A DNA stretch of 64,000 nucleotides. Origin: Petasospora fabianii (taxonomy: Eukaryota; Ascomycota; Saccharomycetes; Phaffomycetales; Wickerhamomycetaceae). Of this stretch, positions 32,698-42,944 are shown piece after piece. The notes beneath the pieces were generated by a model. The model did not search any database, had not been told where the DNA came from, and saw only the letters and a program-made list of their open reading frames with translations. Location of the stretch: the NCBI GenBank assembly GCA_022641835.1, contig CP048715.1:1116001-1180000 (forward strand), in the 5' to 3' direction. A program made the translations under genes and the position numbers. How positions within the stretch are numbered: position 1 is the stretch's first letter; every line of letters begins with the position of its first letter.

Positions 32698-34332
32698 CTA
32701 CTGTGTCTCAGCAGTGCTTTTAAGAAGCTGAGTATCAACCTCCCATCTCTTTTCAGACATCTTTGGACCAACACGTTTAGCCAAGGTCTTTAATGTTGTT
32801 TCAATGGTACCCTTTGTATACTTTGGTAGCTCTTTCTTTAAAATCTCTACCATTGTAGGTACAGTGAAATCACATCCTTGAACTTTTGATGCAAACAGTT
32901 CAAGATCCTCGGGCACAGTGATGAGACTTTTGGTCTTCTTTGGCTTTGGTTGATCTTCCACTGAAATGTCTGGTCCTGTTGAAGGTTCTGTTGTCTCTGC
33001 AACCACAGTTGCACTCCAATAATCCTTTAATGGATCAATTGGTAATGATACATCTGCGTTAAGAATCTCAAATTTGATCACTGGCACTGGAACAATCAAA
33101 CCAATAGGTTCTTGACCAACATTTTGACCTTTCCAAGAGATTAATGGCATTAAAGGTCCCACAACTTTCTTCCTTAGTTCACCATTAGAGTTATTATCTT
33201 CTTCTAAGAAATCTTGAAGATCTTCTTCATCTTCTTCATCACCTTCTGAAGCATCATCGTCATCATCAATATCTTCACCTTCACCTTCTTCATCTTCTCC
33301 CACTTCATCATCAAAGTCAATGAAAAATGGTGTTTCCTTGGTAGGTGTCTTACCTAGTCCCAAAGCAACAGTGGTATTTGTATATGTTCCAATCCAACAC
33401 TTGACATTCTCGTAAAACTTTATGAATTTGATACGAATCGGAGCACTGATGATCTCATTCTCATAGATATACTCTGCTGATTGTTGTGGTTCGGGCTTTG
33501 AAGCACTACTAGCTTGTTGTTGAAACCATGATTTGAGGTCGTCAGTAGTAGATGGTGATGAGTTTAGAGATGAGTCGAACTCATTCATAGATGACTTAAG
33601 GGATTCACCTGTGAGTGTATTGGAGGTATGAAGAGATACACCATCTGCAATGAAGAATCTGTAGAACATCGAAGAGTAATCACTCTTCTTCTCGGAAGTC
33701 TCATTTGTAAGGATAGTGGTGGACTTAACCGTTGTCTTTGGTTTAAAGAAGTTACTAATCTTGAGTTTAGACTTCTTCTTTTCAGCTTCTTCTTCCTTCT
33801 TTCTCTTCTCTTCCTCGGCTTTCCTCTTCTCTTCTTCTTTTCTTAATCTTTCCTTCTCTTTCTCTTCCTCCCTTTTCAATCTCTCTTGTTCTTTCCTAAG
33901 TCTTTCTTCATTCTTCTTCTGTTCTCTTTCTTGTCTCTCTTTCTCCCTTTTCAACTCATTCTCTCTTTTGATTCTCTCTTTCTCTTCTTCCTTAGCTTTC
34001 TTCTCTTGTAAACGTTTCTCCTCTTTCAACTTACGTTCTTCCTCCTTAGCTTTCTCCCTTGCAAGTTTCTCCTCTATCCTTTTCTTCTCTTTTGCCTCTT
34101 TCTCCCGTTGTTTCTCTAATTGCTTAGGAGTAAGTGTTTTAGACTCAGCAGCTGTGACAGATTGTGTTGTCTTAAGTGGGGTCTTCGTCATTTGCGTCTC
34201 TTTCTTGTCATCTGTAGTAACTTCCATGTTTGAACCTTCAAAATCCACCATGGTGATCTCTTCTATCTCTGAATCAGAGTCAGAACTCTCTTTTGGTTGC
34301 TTATGGATAGACAACTCTTCTGGGTTAGACAT
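32698..34332 (-). CDS. RLF2: RLF2/CAC1, CAF-1 histone chaperone large subunit
   Basis: A 544-residue protein. Residues about 65-195 form the KER region, almost wholly K/E/R with coiled-coil character. It is followed by 'LKISNFFKPK', a PCNA-interaction-like box, then 'SSMFYRFFIADGVSLH' and 'IKFIKFYENVKCWIGTYTN', both hallmark segments of Cac1. The acidic ED domain lies near 330-375, and the C-terminal winged-helix region ('TVPTMVEILKKELPKYTKGTIETTLKTLAKRV') completes the fold. CAF-1 deposits H3-H4 behind replication forks. Two MCB sites lie 58-83 bp upstream, fitting G1/S expression. Confidence 0.95.
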   Translation of the reverse strand: MSNPEELSIHKQPKESSDSDSEIEEITMVDFEGSNMEVTTDDKKETQMTKTPLKTTQSVTAAESKTLTPKQLEKQREKEAKEKKRIEEKLAREKAKEEERKLKEEKRLQEKKAKEEEKERIKRENELKREKERQEREQKKNEERLRKEQERLKREEEKEKERLRKEEEKRKAEEEKRKKEEEAEKKKSKLKISNFFKPKTTVKSTTILTNETSEKKSDYSSMFYRFFIADGVSLHTSNTLTGESLKSSMNEFDSSLNSSPSTTDDLKSWFQQQASSASKPEPQQSAEYIYENEIISAPIRIKFIKFYENVKCWIGTYTNTTVALGLGKTPTKETPFFIDFDDEVGEDEEGEGEDIDDDDDASEGDEEDEEDLQDFLEEDNNSNGELRKKVVGPLMPLISWKGQNVGQEPIGLIVPVPVIKFEILNADVSLPIDPLKDYWSATVVAETTEPSTGPDISVEDQPKPKKTKSLITVPEDLELFASKVQGCDFTVPTMVEILKKELPKYTKGTIETTLKTLAKRVGPKMSEKRWEVDTQLLKSTAETQ

Positions 34333-35604
34333 TGGTATAGAGTAGCTTATAGCTTAATCGCTTAGTTATGTCTATAAGTATCCGACGCGACGCGTAAAAT
34401 TTAACATTGACGCGTCAGCGCATCGCGACACCTAAGGCTCTTAGTTAGAGATCTGATTATATTAATGTGTTTTAGTCTCTGGTCCTTTTATACTTATGTG
34501 ACTATAAATGAAGTTTATTGGTATTCTGAATGAATATGAGTATTATGTACTTGTTTACTTATCTGATAATCCAATAGTAATGTAAGATCTTAAGTCTATA
34601 TATCTTTGGTCTTTATGGGTATAACCACTAACAGAGGTGAGTGTAACTCAGATAGAGTCATAGAGTCATAGAGTTATAGGATGACGAAGTGTGATAGAGT
34701 GATAAAGAGTCATAAGGAAACATAAAGAGTGTATTTCAAAATAGCTTTCGTCTACTGACACCAAGGTCATGATGAACACCATGATGAGCACCATGAGAAT
34801 GATACCTGGGGAGCTAATGACATAACTTAGTTAACTATCCTCATCTAACTGTCTTACCATCACACATAGACTATTCAAAGTCTATGTGACTCCACTACAA
34901 GTAAATGTGACAGTCAAAGGTGTTAATACGATGGTGTATGTCTACTTACTTAACCATAAACCAAGTATGAACTCACCTATGTCTCTGATGTTACTGATAA
35001 TCATAATACTGTTGATACAGCTTAGATGATCTATTATAGCTAATCTATTGTAGCTAATCTATCGAGTTAAAGCTATCTATAGAGTTAGCTATCAATACAA
35101 CAGCTTATAGGTGAACGGAGATAACCGGAGATATGTTGAGATACAAATCTTCAGAACTAGATCTTCGATATAAGTTATGTTCTCATCTCCCAAGGCTTAA
35201 GCAGATACTAAGAGAGCAATATACTACTAATAAGTAATTAAACTAATCAAAAGACACTGAAAGATATATTGAAAGCTATGTTAAAGATCACGTGATCTGT
35301 TTGTTGCCCCTACCAACACTATCATCGAAAAAAAAACGGTTTCGCAATATCAGTCAAAAACTCTTTGTTAAACGAGATTAGTCACAGGGAAGTTTAGTTT
35401 ACGTATCTAAGGATATCTCAGGTGACTGGTTGTGTTAGATACAGCAGGTATCTTCTATTTGCAGCTTCTTGTCGAGGTTTTAGCTCTCTGAAAGGCCCAT
35501 ATTTGCCCTAGGAGCCACACGTTCTTCATTCATACAGCCACACAGAAGGCACAGCCAACTTTAGTCACAGCCAACTTTAGATCACCACTACAACACAGAT
35601 ACAT
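34333..35604. promoter_or_regulatory. Long spacer: MCB cluster, short repeats, CDEI-like palindrome
   Basis: Next to RLF2 are ACGCGA/ACGCGT (34385-34395) and the palindrome TGACGCGTCA (34408-34417). GAGTCATA and GATAGAGT words recur at 34650-34735. TAGCTAATCTAT is duplicated (about 35036-35060), and a 16-bp tandem duplication of CACAGCCAACTTTAG (35550-35580) lies near the next ATG. AGATCACGTGATCT (near 35287-35300) is a Cbf1/CDEI palindrome but lacks an AT-rich CDEII and a CDEIII, so no point centromere is called. No gene is supported in 1272 bp. Confidence 0.45.
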
Positions 35605-37548
35605 ATGGCCAAAGTGCGTATCAAGGAGCTTGATTCGCTCTTTGTGCTAAGACATGCACAACGAGCGGATAAGTTGACATCTACGGTATCGACGATTGAT
35701 TTTGATTACTCTCATCAACAACTAGAGATCTATGACACTTTTAACCCATCACTTGCCACTTTCCATACTACACAAAACAAATCAAATAATGGTTATACAC
35801 AGTCTAGAGAACTCGGTGCTAAAGTTCTAAACTATGTCAATGATCATGTCGAGGGGTCCATTGTTGTACTACGTTTCCATACATCACCTTATCTTCGATG
35901 CATCGAGACAATCAAGTATATGGTTGATCATATCGTTAAACATCATGATGATCCATCTCGTCAGATTAAGATCATCATTAACATTGACCATGTGCTCTCT
36001 GAATGGCTTAACACCGAACTCGATGTTAACTATTACCCACCAAATGATAATGGTGCCACTTTGTTGAGTACGGCGATCCAATACCTCAATTCCAACATCC
36101 CATTCAACAGAAATGATAACGTCACGATACGACTCAACTTGAATGACACTTATGCACATGGTAATCCCGGACCGTTCTCCGAGAGCTTTATGCAACAGTA
36201 CACAAGGCTTAATAGGGGTATCATATCCATCGTTAAAGATGCTCAAAACAATTTATCTGCTGGTCAAGATACCAAGGATATTCTACTCATAATGACTCAT
36301 GGTGCCTGTGTCAGAAGTATCTTATCGAAATTGTTGGGTAAATCACTAATGGCAGAGATCCCATTAGCATCTGCTACGATTGCTAAACCACATGGGTCCG
36401 ATAGTAAGCACTATTATTGGAAAGTTGAAGAGACAGACATTGATCTTCGAAACAACATCCAGGTTTTCAAACCAGTTGACTTGTATTCATCCAGGGATCC
36501 ATTCCAAGATATACAGACTACTTTTGATCATTCAACATCGAGTCAATTGGACTTTAAGAGTGGTATTCCACCATCAAAGACTGAGAATTTCAACAGAATT
36601 AGATCTCAATCTTTACTTAACCCGAGAGTCATTAATCATGATTCTGATGAGGATGAGGATTCAGATGATGAAGGAATCAGTTTTAAAGTTCACCCATCTC
36701 GTCGTTCACAATCATCTCATGGTGATCAACAAACAAGAAGATTTAGATCTACATCATTATTTGGTCCTGTTTTGAAGAATCCATTCTTTGAAGAACAAAG
36801 AAACTCAACATCTAGAAAGAACAGTTTTGAAAGGGTTAAGGCTTCATTGAGAAGAGAAGAAGAGTTCATATCTCCAACAGAGAATCGTTCATCTAGTAAT
36901 AACTTGAATGCTATGTGGTCATCACCAGGTGGCATCACACCATCAAATTCAACTACAAAGATCACACCAATTCCATCATCGACCAATGTCAAGATATGGC
37001 AAAATATCGATGAAGATGATGGAATTCATGATACCCATAATGAAATTGTACCAGATCTTGCTGAACTTTCATCCAACAATTCATCATCCAACAGTCTTCA
37101 TGAGGATTCTCAACATAAGACTCCATCACCTACAGTAGTCCCAACAACTCAACTCAACAAAACTGAAATGGAAATGTCTCCATCGCCACAACCGATCCAA
37201 TCGGAATCCACAATGGCAGATCCTTCTTCAAGTGTATCTCTTTCTACACTTAAACCTTCAAGTACTTCACTCTTTGATAAATCACTCATTGAAGAATCAC
37301 TAAATGAGATCAATAATGAGAAAACTTCAACACCAACATCAACTACATTGAAATCGGATTGGATGAACTTCAAGGACACATCAGCTGGATCTGGTCTAAT
37401 TGATAATGGAAGCTCAAAGTTTAAGATTGACTTGTATGGGAAGAAGAATAGAATGTACAAGTTGAGTCTATATGACCATGATGATGATGATGATGATGAT
37501 GATGAAGGAGATCACGGTGGTTGGTTCTTAGGTTCCAACAGATATTGA
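35605..37548 (+). CDS. Histidine-phosphatase (phosphoglycerate-mutase-fold) protein with disordered tail
   Basis: A 647-residue protein. Residues 10-290 carry a branch-2-like or PGM-type histidine phosphatase domain: 'VLRHAQRAD' with catalytic H17, 'RFHTSPYLRCIETI' with the phosphate-pocket arginine, a short glutamate/aspartate-containing segment, and the second histidine in 'IMTHGACVRSI'. The remaining 350 residues are S/T/N-rich and unstructured, with phosphosite-like RSxS motifs, ending in an aspartate run and 'GGWFLGSNRY'. The fold suggests phosphatase activity on a small molecule or protein. I cannot tell the substrate or a S. cerevisiae orthologue. The conserved end after the D-run hints at a docking peptide. 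Confidence 0.75.
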   Translation: MAKVRIKELDSLFVLRHAQRADKLTSTVSTIDFDYSHQQLEIYDTFNPSLATFHTTQNKSNNGYTQSRELGAKVLNYVNDHVEGSIVVLRFHTSPYLRCIETIKYMVDHIVKHHDDPSRQIKIIINIDHVLSEWLNTELDVNYYPPNDNGATLLSTAIQYLNSNIPFNRNDNVTIRLNLNDTYAHGNPGPFSESFMQQYTRLNRGIISIVKDAQNNLSAGQDTKDILLIMTHGACVRSILSKLLGKSLMAEIPLASATIAKPHGSDSKHYYWKVEETDIDLRNNIQVFKPVDLYSSRDPFQDIQTTFDHSTSSQLDFKSGIPPSKTENFNRIRSQSLLNPRVINHDSDEDEDSDDEGISFKVHPSRRSQSSHGDQQTRRFRSTSLFGPVLKNPFFEEQRNSTSRKNSFERVKASLRREEEFISPTENRSSSNNLNAMWSSPGGITPSNSTTKITPIPSSTNVKIWQNIDEDDGIHDTHNEIVPDLAELSSNNSSSNSLHEDSQHKTPSPTVVPTTQLNKTEMEMSPSPQPIQSESTMADPSSSVSLSTLKPSSTSLFDKSLIEESLNEINNEKTSTPTSTTLKSDWMNFKDTSAGSGLIDNGSSKFKIDLYGKKNRMYKLSLYDHDDDDDDDDEGDHGGWFLGSNRY

Positions 37549-38053
37549 TATACATTAGAGCTTCTTCATTTCTCTCTTTGATACACTCTCAAACTGCTAC
37601 CATTGATACACTTTCAAACCACTACTTTTTAATACTGTTTTTAATCTATTTTGCTAATGGAGAAACTCTGTCTATATACTCTCATACAAGTGTTCATGTT
37701 CCTACTTGTTGTGTTTATGCAAGACTGAAGAGTTCATTACTCCAATTGCTACTTTTAATTCCATCTGATTCTACTTTACTTTCATGTTGTAGTAAACTGA
37801 GTTTAATATAGTATACTAGTTAACTATATAATACTCAATAATTACATAGTACTACCTCTTTAGGAAGTCTGGGCCATCCGACTTCCCTTTTAGGAAATTT
37901 AATTACGCGCGTCTCTGCGCGTCGCGAAAACGCGAAAAAACGCGAAACTCTCGATTTATAGACGATAATGTTGATACTTTAGATTAATCTGTTCTAAAGA
38001 AGACTTAGTCTGTTTGTTTAGTAACTGTCTTGTTTGATTAACAGAAAGATACG
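37549..38053. promoter_or_regulatory. MCM4 promoter with triple CGCGAAA
   Basis: Three CGCGAAA elements at 37923-37929, 37931-37937 and 37941-37947, preceded by ACGCGC (37905-37910), lie 107-150 bp before the MCM4 ATG. CGCGAAA is the SBF/MBF (E2F-like) core, so G1/S transcription is expected. The left part is the 3' flank of the phosphatase-fold gene and shows nothing else. Confidence 0.7.
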
Positions 38054-40840
38054 ATGAGCTCCCCTCCAAGAAACGACCAGGAGCAGGCTCCTGGGTCCTC
38101 TCCACTTTTCATTCCCCCATCCTCCGATGCTCCTGAACAGAACACTTTTGAAGATTCTAATAACACACGCAGAAATGATGTTAGTTCTCCTCTTTTCTTC
38201 CCATCTTCACAAGGTGCTGGTGCAAGTTCTCCACTAGGTGCTGGTAACCTGAGTTCAGACGCTCCTCGTGGGTTACCAAACGCTGGTGTCAGCTCCCCAC
38301 TACACTACTCCTCATCTGTACCACCATCAGATGCTAGAAGATCAGATCTTGCATCGGATATCAGATCAGATATCAATGCTCATCGTCGTGCTGAGAATCT
38401 CCGTCATATGAGAGGTGATATCCATTCCTCGGATCTTTCATCTCCAAGAAGAAGACGTCGTGAAGTCCCAGAGAATGATAATCGTAATGGTGCTAACAAT
38501 GTCAATGATAACAATGGTGCTGCAGGAGGTCATCCAACTAGTACACTATCCATGACTGATGAAAATGAAGATGCCGTCAGAGTCATTTGGGGTACTAATG
38601 TTAACATCAACGATGTTGCAAACAAATTCAGAGAGTTTCTTATGGGGTTCAAGACAAGATACAGAAAGCAGATGGATCATGAAGATATTGATCCTATGAT
38701 TGATGAAGAGTTGTATTATGTCAACGAACTCAATGAAATGAGGAACCTAGGTACAACAAATCTCAATTTGGATGCTCAAAACTTGCTTGCTTATCCAACG
38801 ACCAAGAAGTTATTCTACCAACTACAAGATTATCCACAGGAAGTCATTCCAATCATGGATCAAACAATCAAGGACAGCATGGTACAACTCATCGTCGATC
38901 TGGATGATGAAACTATTGATATCAGTGAGATCGAGGGTAGTATCTATAAAGTGAGACCATTCAACGTTGAGGCTAAGAGAGATATGAGAGCCTTAAACCC
39001 AGATGATATCGATAGACTTGTCTCCATTAAGGGTATTGTACTCAGATCTACAGCTGTTATCCCAGATATGAAAGTTGCATTCTTCAAATGTAACGTTTGT
39101 GAACACACTATGAGTGTTGAAATCGATAGAGGTGTTATTCAAGAACCAACACAATGTCCAAGACCTAATTGTGCCCAGTCTAACTCAATGGTTCTCGTCC
39201 ATAACAGATGCTCCTTCGCTGATAAGCAGATTATCAAACTCCAGGAAACACCAGATATCGTTCCAGATGGTCAAACACCACATTCCGTGTCGCTTTGTGT
39301 CTATGATGAGCTTGTGGATAGTGTCAGACCCGGTGATAAGATTGAGGCCACTGGTATCTTCAGATCCACCCCTGTTAGAATGAACCCAAGACAGAGAACT
39401 CTGAAGAGTCTTTACAAGACCTTCTTGGATGTTGTGCATATCAAGAAGACTGATAAGAAAAGACTGAATATCGATACTTCAATCAACATTGAGACAGAGA
39501 TATCGAGAAAGCAGGATGTTGAAGAAGTGAGAAAGATCACCGAGGATGAAGTTGTCAAAATTAAGGAAACAGCACAGAGGGATGATCTTTACGAACTTCT
39601 TGCCAGATCTTTGGCTCCTTCCATTTATGAACTCGATGATGTGAAAAAGGGTATCCTGCTGCAACTCTTTGGTGGTACTTCCAAGACCTTTGTTAAAGGT
39701 GGTAAGTACAGAGGTGATATCAATATTCTTCTCTGTGGTGACCCATCCACTTCTAAATCCCAGATCTTACAATACGTTCACAAGATTGCACCAAGAGGTA
39801 TTTATACATCTGGTAAGGGTTCTTCCGCTGTTGGTCTTACAGCTTATATCACTCGTGATATTGACACTAGACAACTCGTCTTGGAATCAGGTGCCCTTGT
39901 CTTGTCCGATGGTGGTATCTGTTGTATTGATGAGTTTGACAAGATGTCTGATGCTACTAGATCTGTTCTTCATGAGGCTATGGAACAACAAACCATCTCC
40001 ATTGCCAAGGCTGGTATCATCACCACTTTGAACGCTAGAACATCTATATTGGCATCTGCTAATCCGATCAATTCCAGATATGATCCAAACCTCCCAGTTA
40101 CAAAAAACATTGACTTGCCACCACCACTCCTCTCCAGATTCGATCTTGTCTATTTGATCTTGGATAAGGTTGATGATCGTATGGATAGAAAGCTTGCTAA
40201 ACACATCACAAGTATGTACTTGGAGGATACACCAGAGAATGTGTCCACGACGGAGATTTTGCCAGTGGAGTTCTTAACCATGTACATTGGCTACGCTAAG
40301 CAGAACTATCACCCAGTCCTTACTGAAGAGGCCAAGGATGAGCTTGTTAAGTGTTATGTTGAGATGAGAAAGCTTGGTGACGACTCTAGAGGATCAGAAC
40401 GTCGTATCACTGCCACGACGAGACAGTTGGAGAGTATGATTCGTCTCTCTGAGGCACATGCCAAGATGAGATTGTCTCAGGAGGTTGTATTATCTGATGT
40501 TCAAGAAGCTGTAAGATTGATCAAGTCTGCCATTAAGGACTATGCTACGGATCCTAGAACTGGTAAAATTGATATGGATTTGGTTCAAACTGGTCAATCA
40601 TCTGCTGAGAGAAGACAACGTGAGGATCTCGGTAAGAATGTTCTCAAATACATCGAAGACCAAGCCCAAAGCTCAATATCCTATCCAACTCTGCTAAGGG
40701 GATTTAATGAACAGTCTCAGGTCCAGGTTGACAATATGGAGATGGGTGAGGTGTTGAATCAATTGGTTGCTGAATCCCGCATTACACTGGTTGGTGAAGG
40801 TGCAAGACGTGTTATTCGTCGTGTTGATGGTGCTATCTAA
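38054..40840 (+). CDS. MCM4: MCM4/CDC54, replicative helicase subunit
   Basis: A 928-residue MCM protein. The N-terminal 150 residues are Ser/Pro-rich with repeated SSPL motifs (DDK/CDK target region), as in Mcm4. A C4 zinc finger ('CNVCEH...CPRPNC') lies near 346-375. The AAA+ core shows Walker A 'GDPSTSKSQ', the 'GSSAVGLTAYITRD' presensor hairpin, Walker B 'CCIDEFDKM' and the arginine finger 'LLSRFDLVY'. The winged-helix C-terminus ends 'ARRVIRRVDGAI'. It forms the CMG helicase with Mcm2-7. The length agrees with S. cerevisiae Mcm4 (933 aa). CTG codons encode the invariant 'ILLQLFGG' leucines. Confidence 0.98.
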   Translation: MSSPPRNDQEQAPGSSPLFIPPSSDAPEQNTFEDSNNTRRNDVSSPLFFPSSQGAGASSPLGAGNLSSDAPRGLPNAGVSSPLHYSSSVPPSDARRSDLASDIRSDINAHRRAENLRHMRGDIHSSDLSSPRRRRREVPENDNRNGANNVNDNNGAAGGHPTSTLSMTDENEDAVRVIWGTNVNINDVANKFREFLMGFKTRYRKQMDHEDIDPMIDEELYYVNELNEMRNLGTTNLNLDAQNLLAYPTTKKLFYQLQDYPQEVIPIMDQTIKDSMVQLIVDLDDETIDISEIEGSIYKVRPFNVEAKRDMRALNPDDIDRLVSIKGIVLRSTAVIPDMKVAFFKCNVCEHTMSVEIDRGVIQEPTQCPRPNCAQSNSMVLVHNRCSFADKQIIKLQETPDIVPDGQTPHSVSLCVYDELVDSVRPGDKIEATGIFRSTPVRMNPRQRTLKSLYKTFLDVVHIKKTDKKRLNIDTSINIETEISRKQDVEEVRKITEDEVVKIKETAQRDDLYELLARSLAPSIYELDDVKKGILLQLFGGTSKTFVKGGKYRGDINILLCGDPSTSKSQILQYVHKIAPRGIYTSGKGSSAVGLTAYITRDIDTRQLVLESGALVLSDGGICCIDEFDKMSDATRSVLHEAMEQQTISIAKAGIITTLNARTSILASANPINSRYDPNLPVTKNIDLPPPLLSRFDLVYLILDKVDDRMDRKLAKHITSMYLEDTPENVSTTEILPVEFLTMYIGYAKQNYHPVLTEEAKDELVKCYVEMRKLGDDSRGSERRITATTRQLESMIRLSEAHAKMRLSQEVVLSDVQEAVRLIKSAIKDYATDPRTGKIDMDLVQTGQSSAERRQREDLGKNVLKYIEDQAQSSISYPTLLRGFNEQSQVQVDNMEMGEVLNQLVAESRITLVGEGARRVIRRVDGAI

Positions 40841-40978
40841 GCCTAATCACTAATGTTTGATGTGGTAATTGAAACAACAAGATATAATGAACATGTATAC
40901 ATGTGTATGATTAATTATAAAAGTCATGAAATGGATTGGACACTTTTCCTTAGTGAATGATTGTTATCAATCTCGTTC

Positions 40979-42502
40979 TCATTTGAGGATATACGCACCC
41001 AAAAGCATAACCACACCGGCGATGGAAGTCATGAGAAGCATATCTGAGCATACAGTTCTCGTTTGTGCCTTTTCACAGAAGTCTCTGTTTTTTTCAAGTG
41101 CTGATTGGAGGTTATCATCTTTCTGTATGAGTTCCTCTTTCAAATTATCAATTGTTGTTTCCTTCGCTGTAATCTCCAGCTTGGCATTAGAGAGGTCAGC
41201 CTCGAGTTTACTAATGAGACGTGTCTTTTCCTGGAGTTGTGTCTCCAGCGTAGAGATGCTTTTGGAGTGGGTATCATTGGTCTGACGTTCTTCCGACAGC
41301 GTATGTAGCAGTTGCTGAAGGTTTTTACCAGCTTCTTTCTCCTTGAACTGTAAATCTTCCAGAAGTTCATTACGAGATGACATATTCTGCTCGAGTTCCA
41401 AGATCCTCACCTTATGCTTGTTGTTCTTTTTCTTGAGGTCCTCAACTAGTTCCTTGTACTCTTTCAGTTTTGATGCGACACTCTGACCTGGTCTCTCAAC
41501 TTCTGTTCTGTATTTTTCCAAGAACTGTACGACAGAGTCTAACTTCATGTTATTCATCTTCTCCTGGTGGAGCTGATTGATCAATAATCTGATTGAATGG
41601 ACGAGATTTGAACTCGTGCCGATGTTATTGTTCATGAACAGTCCTGACAAAAAATCGTGATTGATACCCAAAGTGACATCTTCCAAATTACGAGTAACAT
41701 CACCAAACATAGCAGCATCGAATGGGGTCATATCGTTTTCTTCAACTTCAGACGATGATCTCTTGGAACTGTCTTGGTCTCGAGCCAAATCTTCAAGGAT
41801 CTTATTAAGATCAGTGGTTCCATCAATCGGTATCGTAAGAATGGATTCCACCATGCATGCAATCTTCCTATGGTGTTGATGCTTGTTCTTCTCTGTGTCA
41901 ACATCAACACCCAAGTCCACATTATCACCTTCTTTTAACTCGTGCTCCTTGATCTTATCACCATTGACAAAAGTACCATTGGATGAATTGCAATCTCTTA
42001 AGTAGACGATACCGTCTCGGATGTAGAACTCGGCATGTTCTCTCGAAATGACACGCGAGTCAAAGTAGCCATTGTACATACTTGGTGCCTTCTGAGAACT
42101 ATTTGGTCTCCCGAGCTTAAGCACATCAGGATGAGTGGGGACCACTAACGTTTTCTTATCGAAAGTCTCATTGAGTGATGTGAGGATGATGATGTGAGCG
42201 AACTGGTCTCGCTGTGGGATGCGTGGACGTGCCAGGGCGGGCGATTGTCCCATTGTAGAAGATACATTCCTCGTCATATTGCGATTGGAAGATGATTCAC
42301 GGGATGTCCTACTATTAGAATGGCCATTAGATGCTCCGCCTGTACCGTTGCCGTTGCCATTGGGGGAGCGTGCCTGAGGCACGATCCCTCCGGGTTTACC
42401 GTACACTTTTGAGTTGGAGCGAGCTCGTGTCTTGTTCCTAGTCTCGAGCTGCACTGGGATATCAAGGGTCTCTGATCCGGGGAAAACCTCTGGTTCAGCC
42501 AT
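40979..42502 (-). CDS. VPS64: FAR10/VPS64-like FHA, coiled-coil, tail-anchored protein (SLMAP-type)
   Basis: A 507-residue protein. An FHA domain at about 100-215 shows 'LKLGRPN', 'VISREHAEF' and 'LRDCNSSNGTFVNG', the phosphothreonine-binding loops. Residues 325-475 are coiled coil. A single C-terminal hydrophobic segment ('LLMTSIAGVVMLLGAYIL') with two or so residues after it is a tail anchor into the ER/nuclear envelope. This is the SLMAP architecture; S. cerevisiae Vps64/Far9 and Far10 are paralogous STRIPAK-like Far-complex members acting in pheromone arrest and TORC2 control. Which of the two it equals is not meaningful in a non-duplicated yeast. Confidence 0.88.
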   Translation of the reverse strand: MAEPEVFPGSETLDIPVQLETRNKTRARSNSKVYGKPGGIVPQARSPNGNGNGTGGASNGHSNSRTSRESSSNRNMTRNVSSTMGQSPALARPRIPQRDQFAHIIILTSLNETFDKKTLVVPTHPDVLKLGRPNSSQKAPSMYNGYFDSRVISREHAEFYIRDGIVYLRDCNSSNGTFVNGDKIKEHELKEGDNVDLGVDVDTEKNKHQHHRKIACMVESILTIPIDGTTDLNKILEDLARDQDSSKRSSSEVEENDMTPFDAAMFGDVTRNLEDVTLGINHDFLSGLFMNNNIGTSSNLVHSIRLLINQLHQEKMNNMKLDSVVQFLEKYRTEVERPGQSVASKLKEYKELVEDLKKKNNKHKVRILELEQNMSSRNELLEDLQFKEKEAGKNLQQLLHTLSEERQTNDTHSKSISTLETQLQEKTRLISKLEADLSNAKLEITAKETTIDNLKEELIQKDDNLQSALEKNRDFCEKAQTRTVCSDMLLMTSIAGVVMLLGAYILK

Positions 42503-42944
42503 CGCTTGCGTAGTGCTTTTTGGTGGTATTTGTGCTGGGTGTGTTCACCTTTTGTTTGCCCTTGTCATGCGAATGCGACGGGTTGATGGAGAATTAGGAA
42601 TGTCAGGGCTTCTGTGGGTCGTTTCAAGCGCTTGAAACTGGTAATGTGAACAATGTCGACACCAAGAGTCAGAATATTCCAGTAACAAAGAGTAAATCAG
42701 AGCAGATGACTCAGTAAAAGTGGAAATTCTCAACAGCGGTTACCGTTGGTGTTGATTGAAAGTCGCTTTGTTTTGGTTTGGCGCTGCTTTTCGCGCTGAA
42801 CTTTTTCTGGTGGCGGATAAGCAGGCACTATAAACAGTCTTTGATTTATTGATACTACGATATTCTGTAGCTGAGGTTTCATAAGTTCATAACTAGCTGA
42901 TATATAAGACTCTTTGTATACTTAAACTAGAGGAATGATTAGTT
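42503..42944. other. Spacer upstream of the FHA gene
   Basis: A 442-bp region holding the FHA-gene promoter and the 3' flank of the helical gene's neighbour side. TTTTCGCGC (42789-42797) is an MBF-like word. No gene, repeat or RNA is supported. Confidence 0.35.

Noticed and set aside
33716-34345. 209-codon Ser/Phe/Leu-rich frame opposite RLF2
   Set aside because: It is the complement of the K/E/R-rich KER region; composition alone explains the open frame.
35285-35302. ATCACGTGAT palindrome as a point centromere
   Set aside because: Flanks lack CDEII and CDEIII; the tract of A after it is short and GC-containing.
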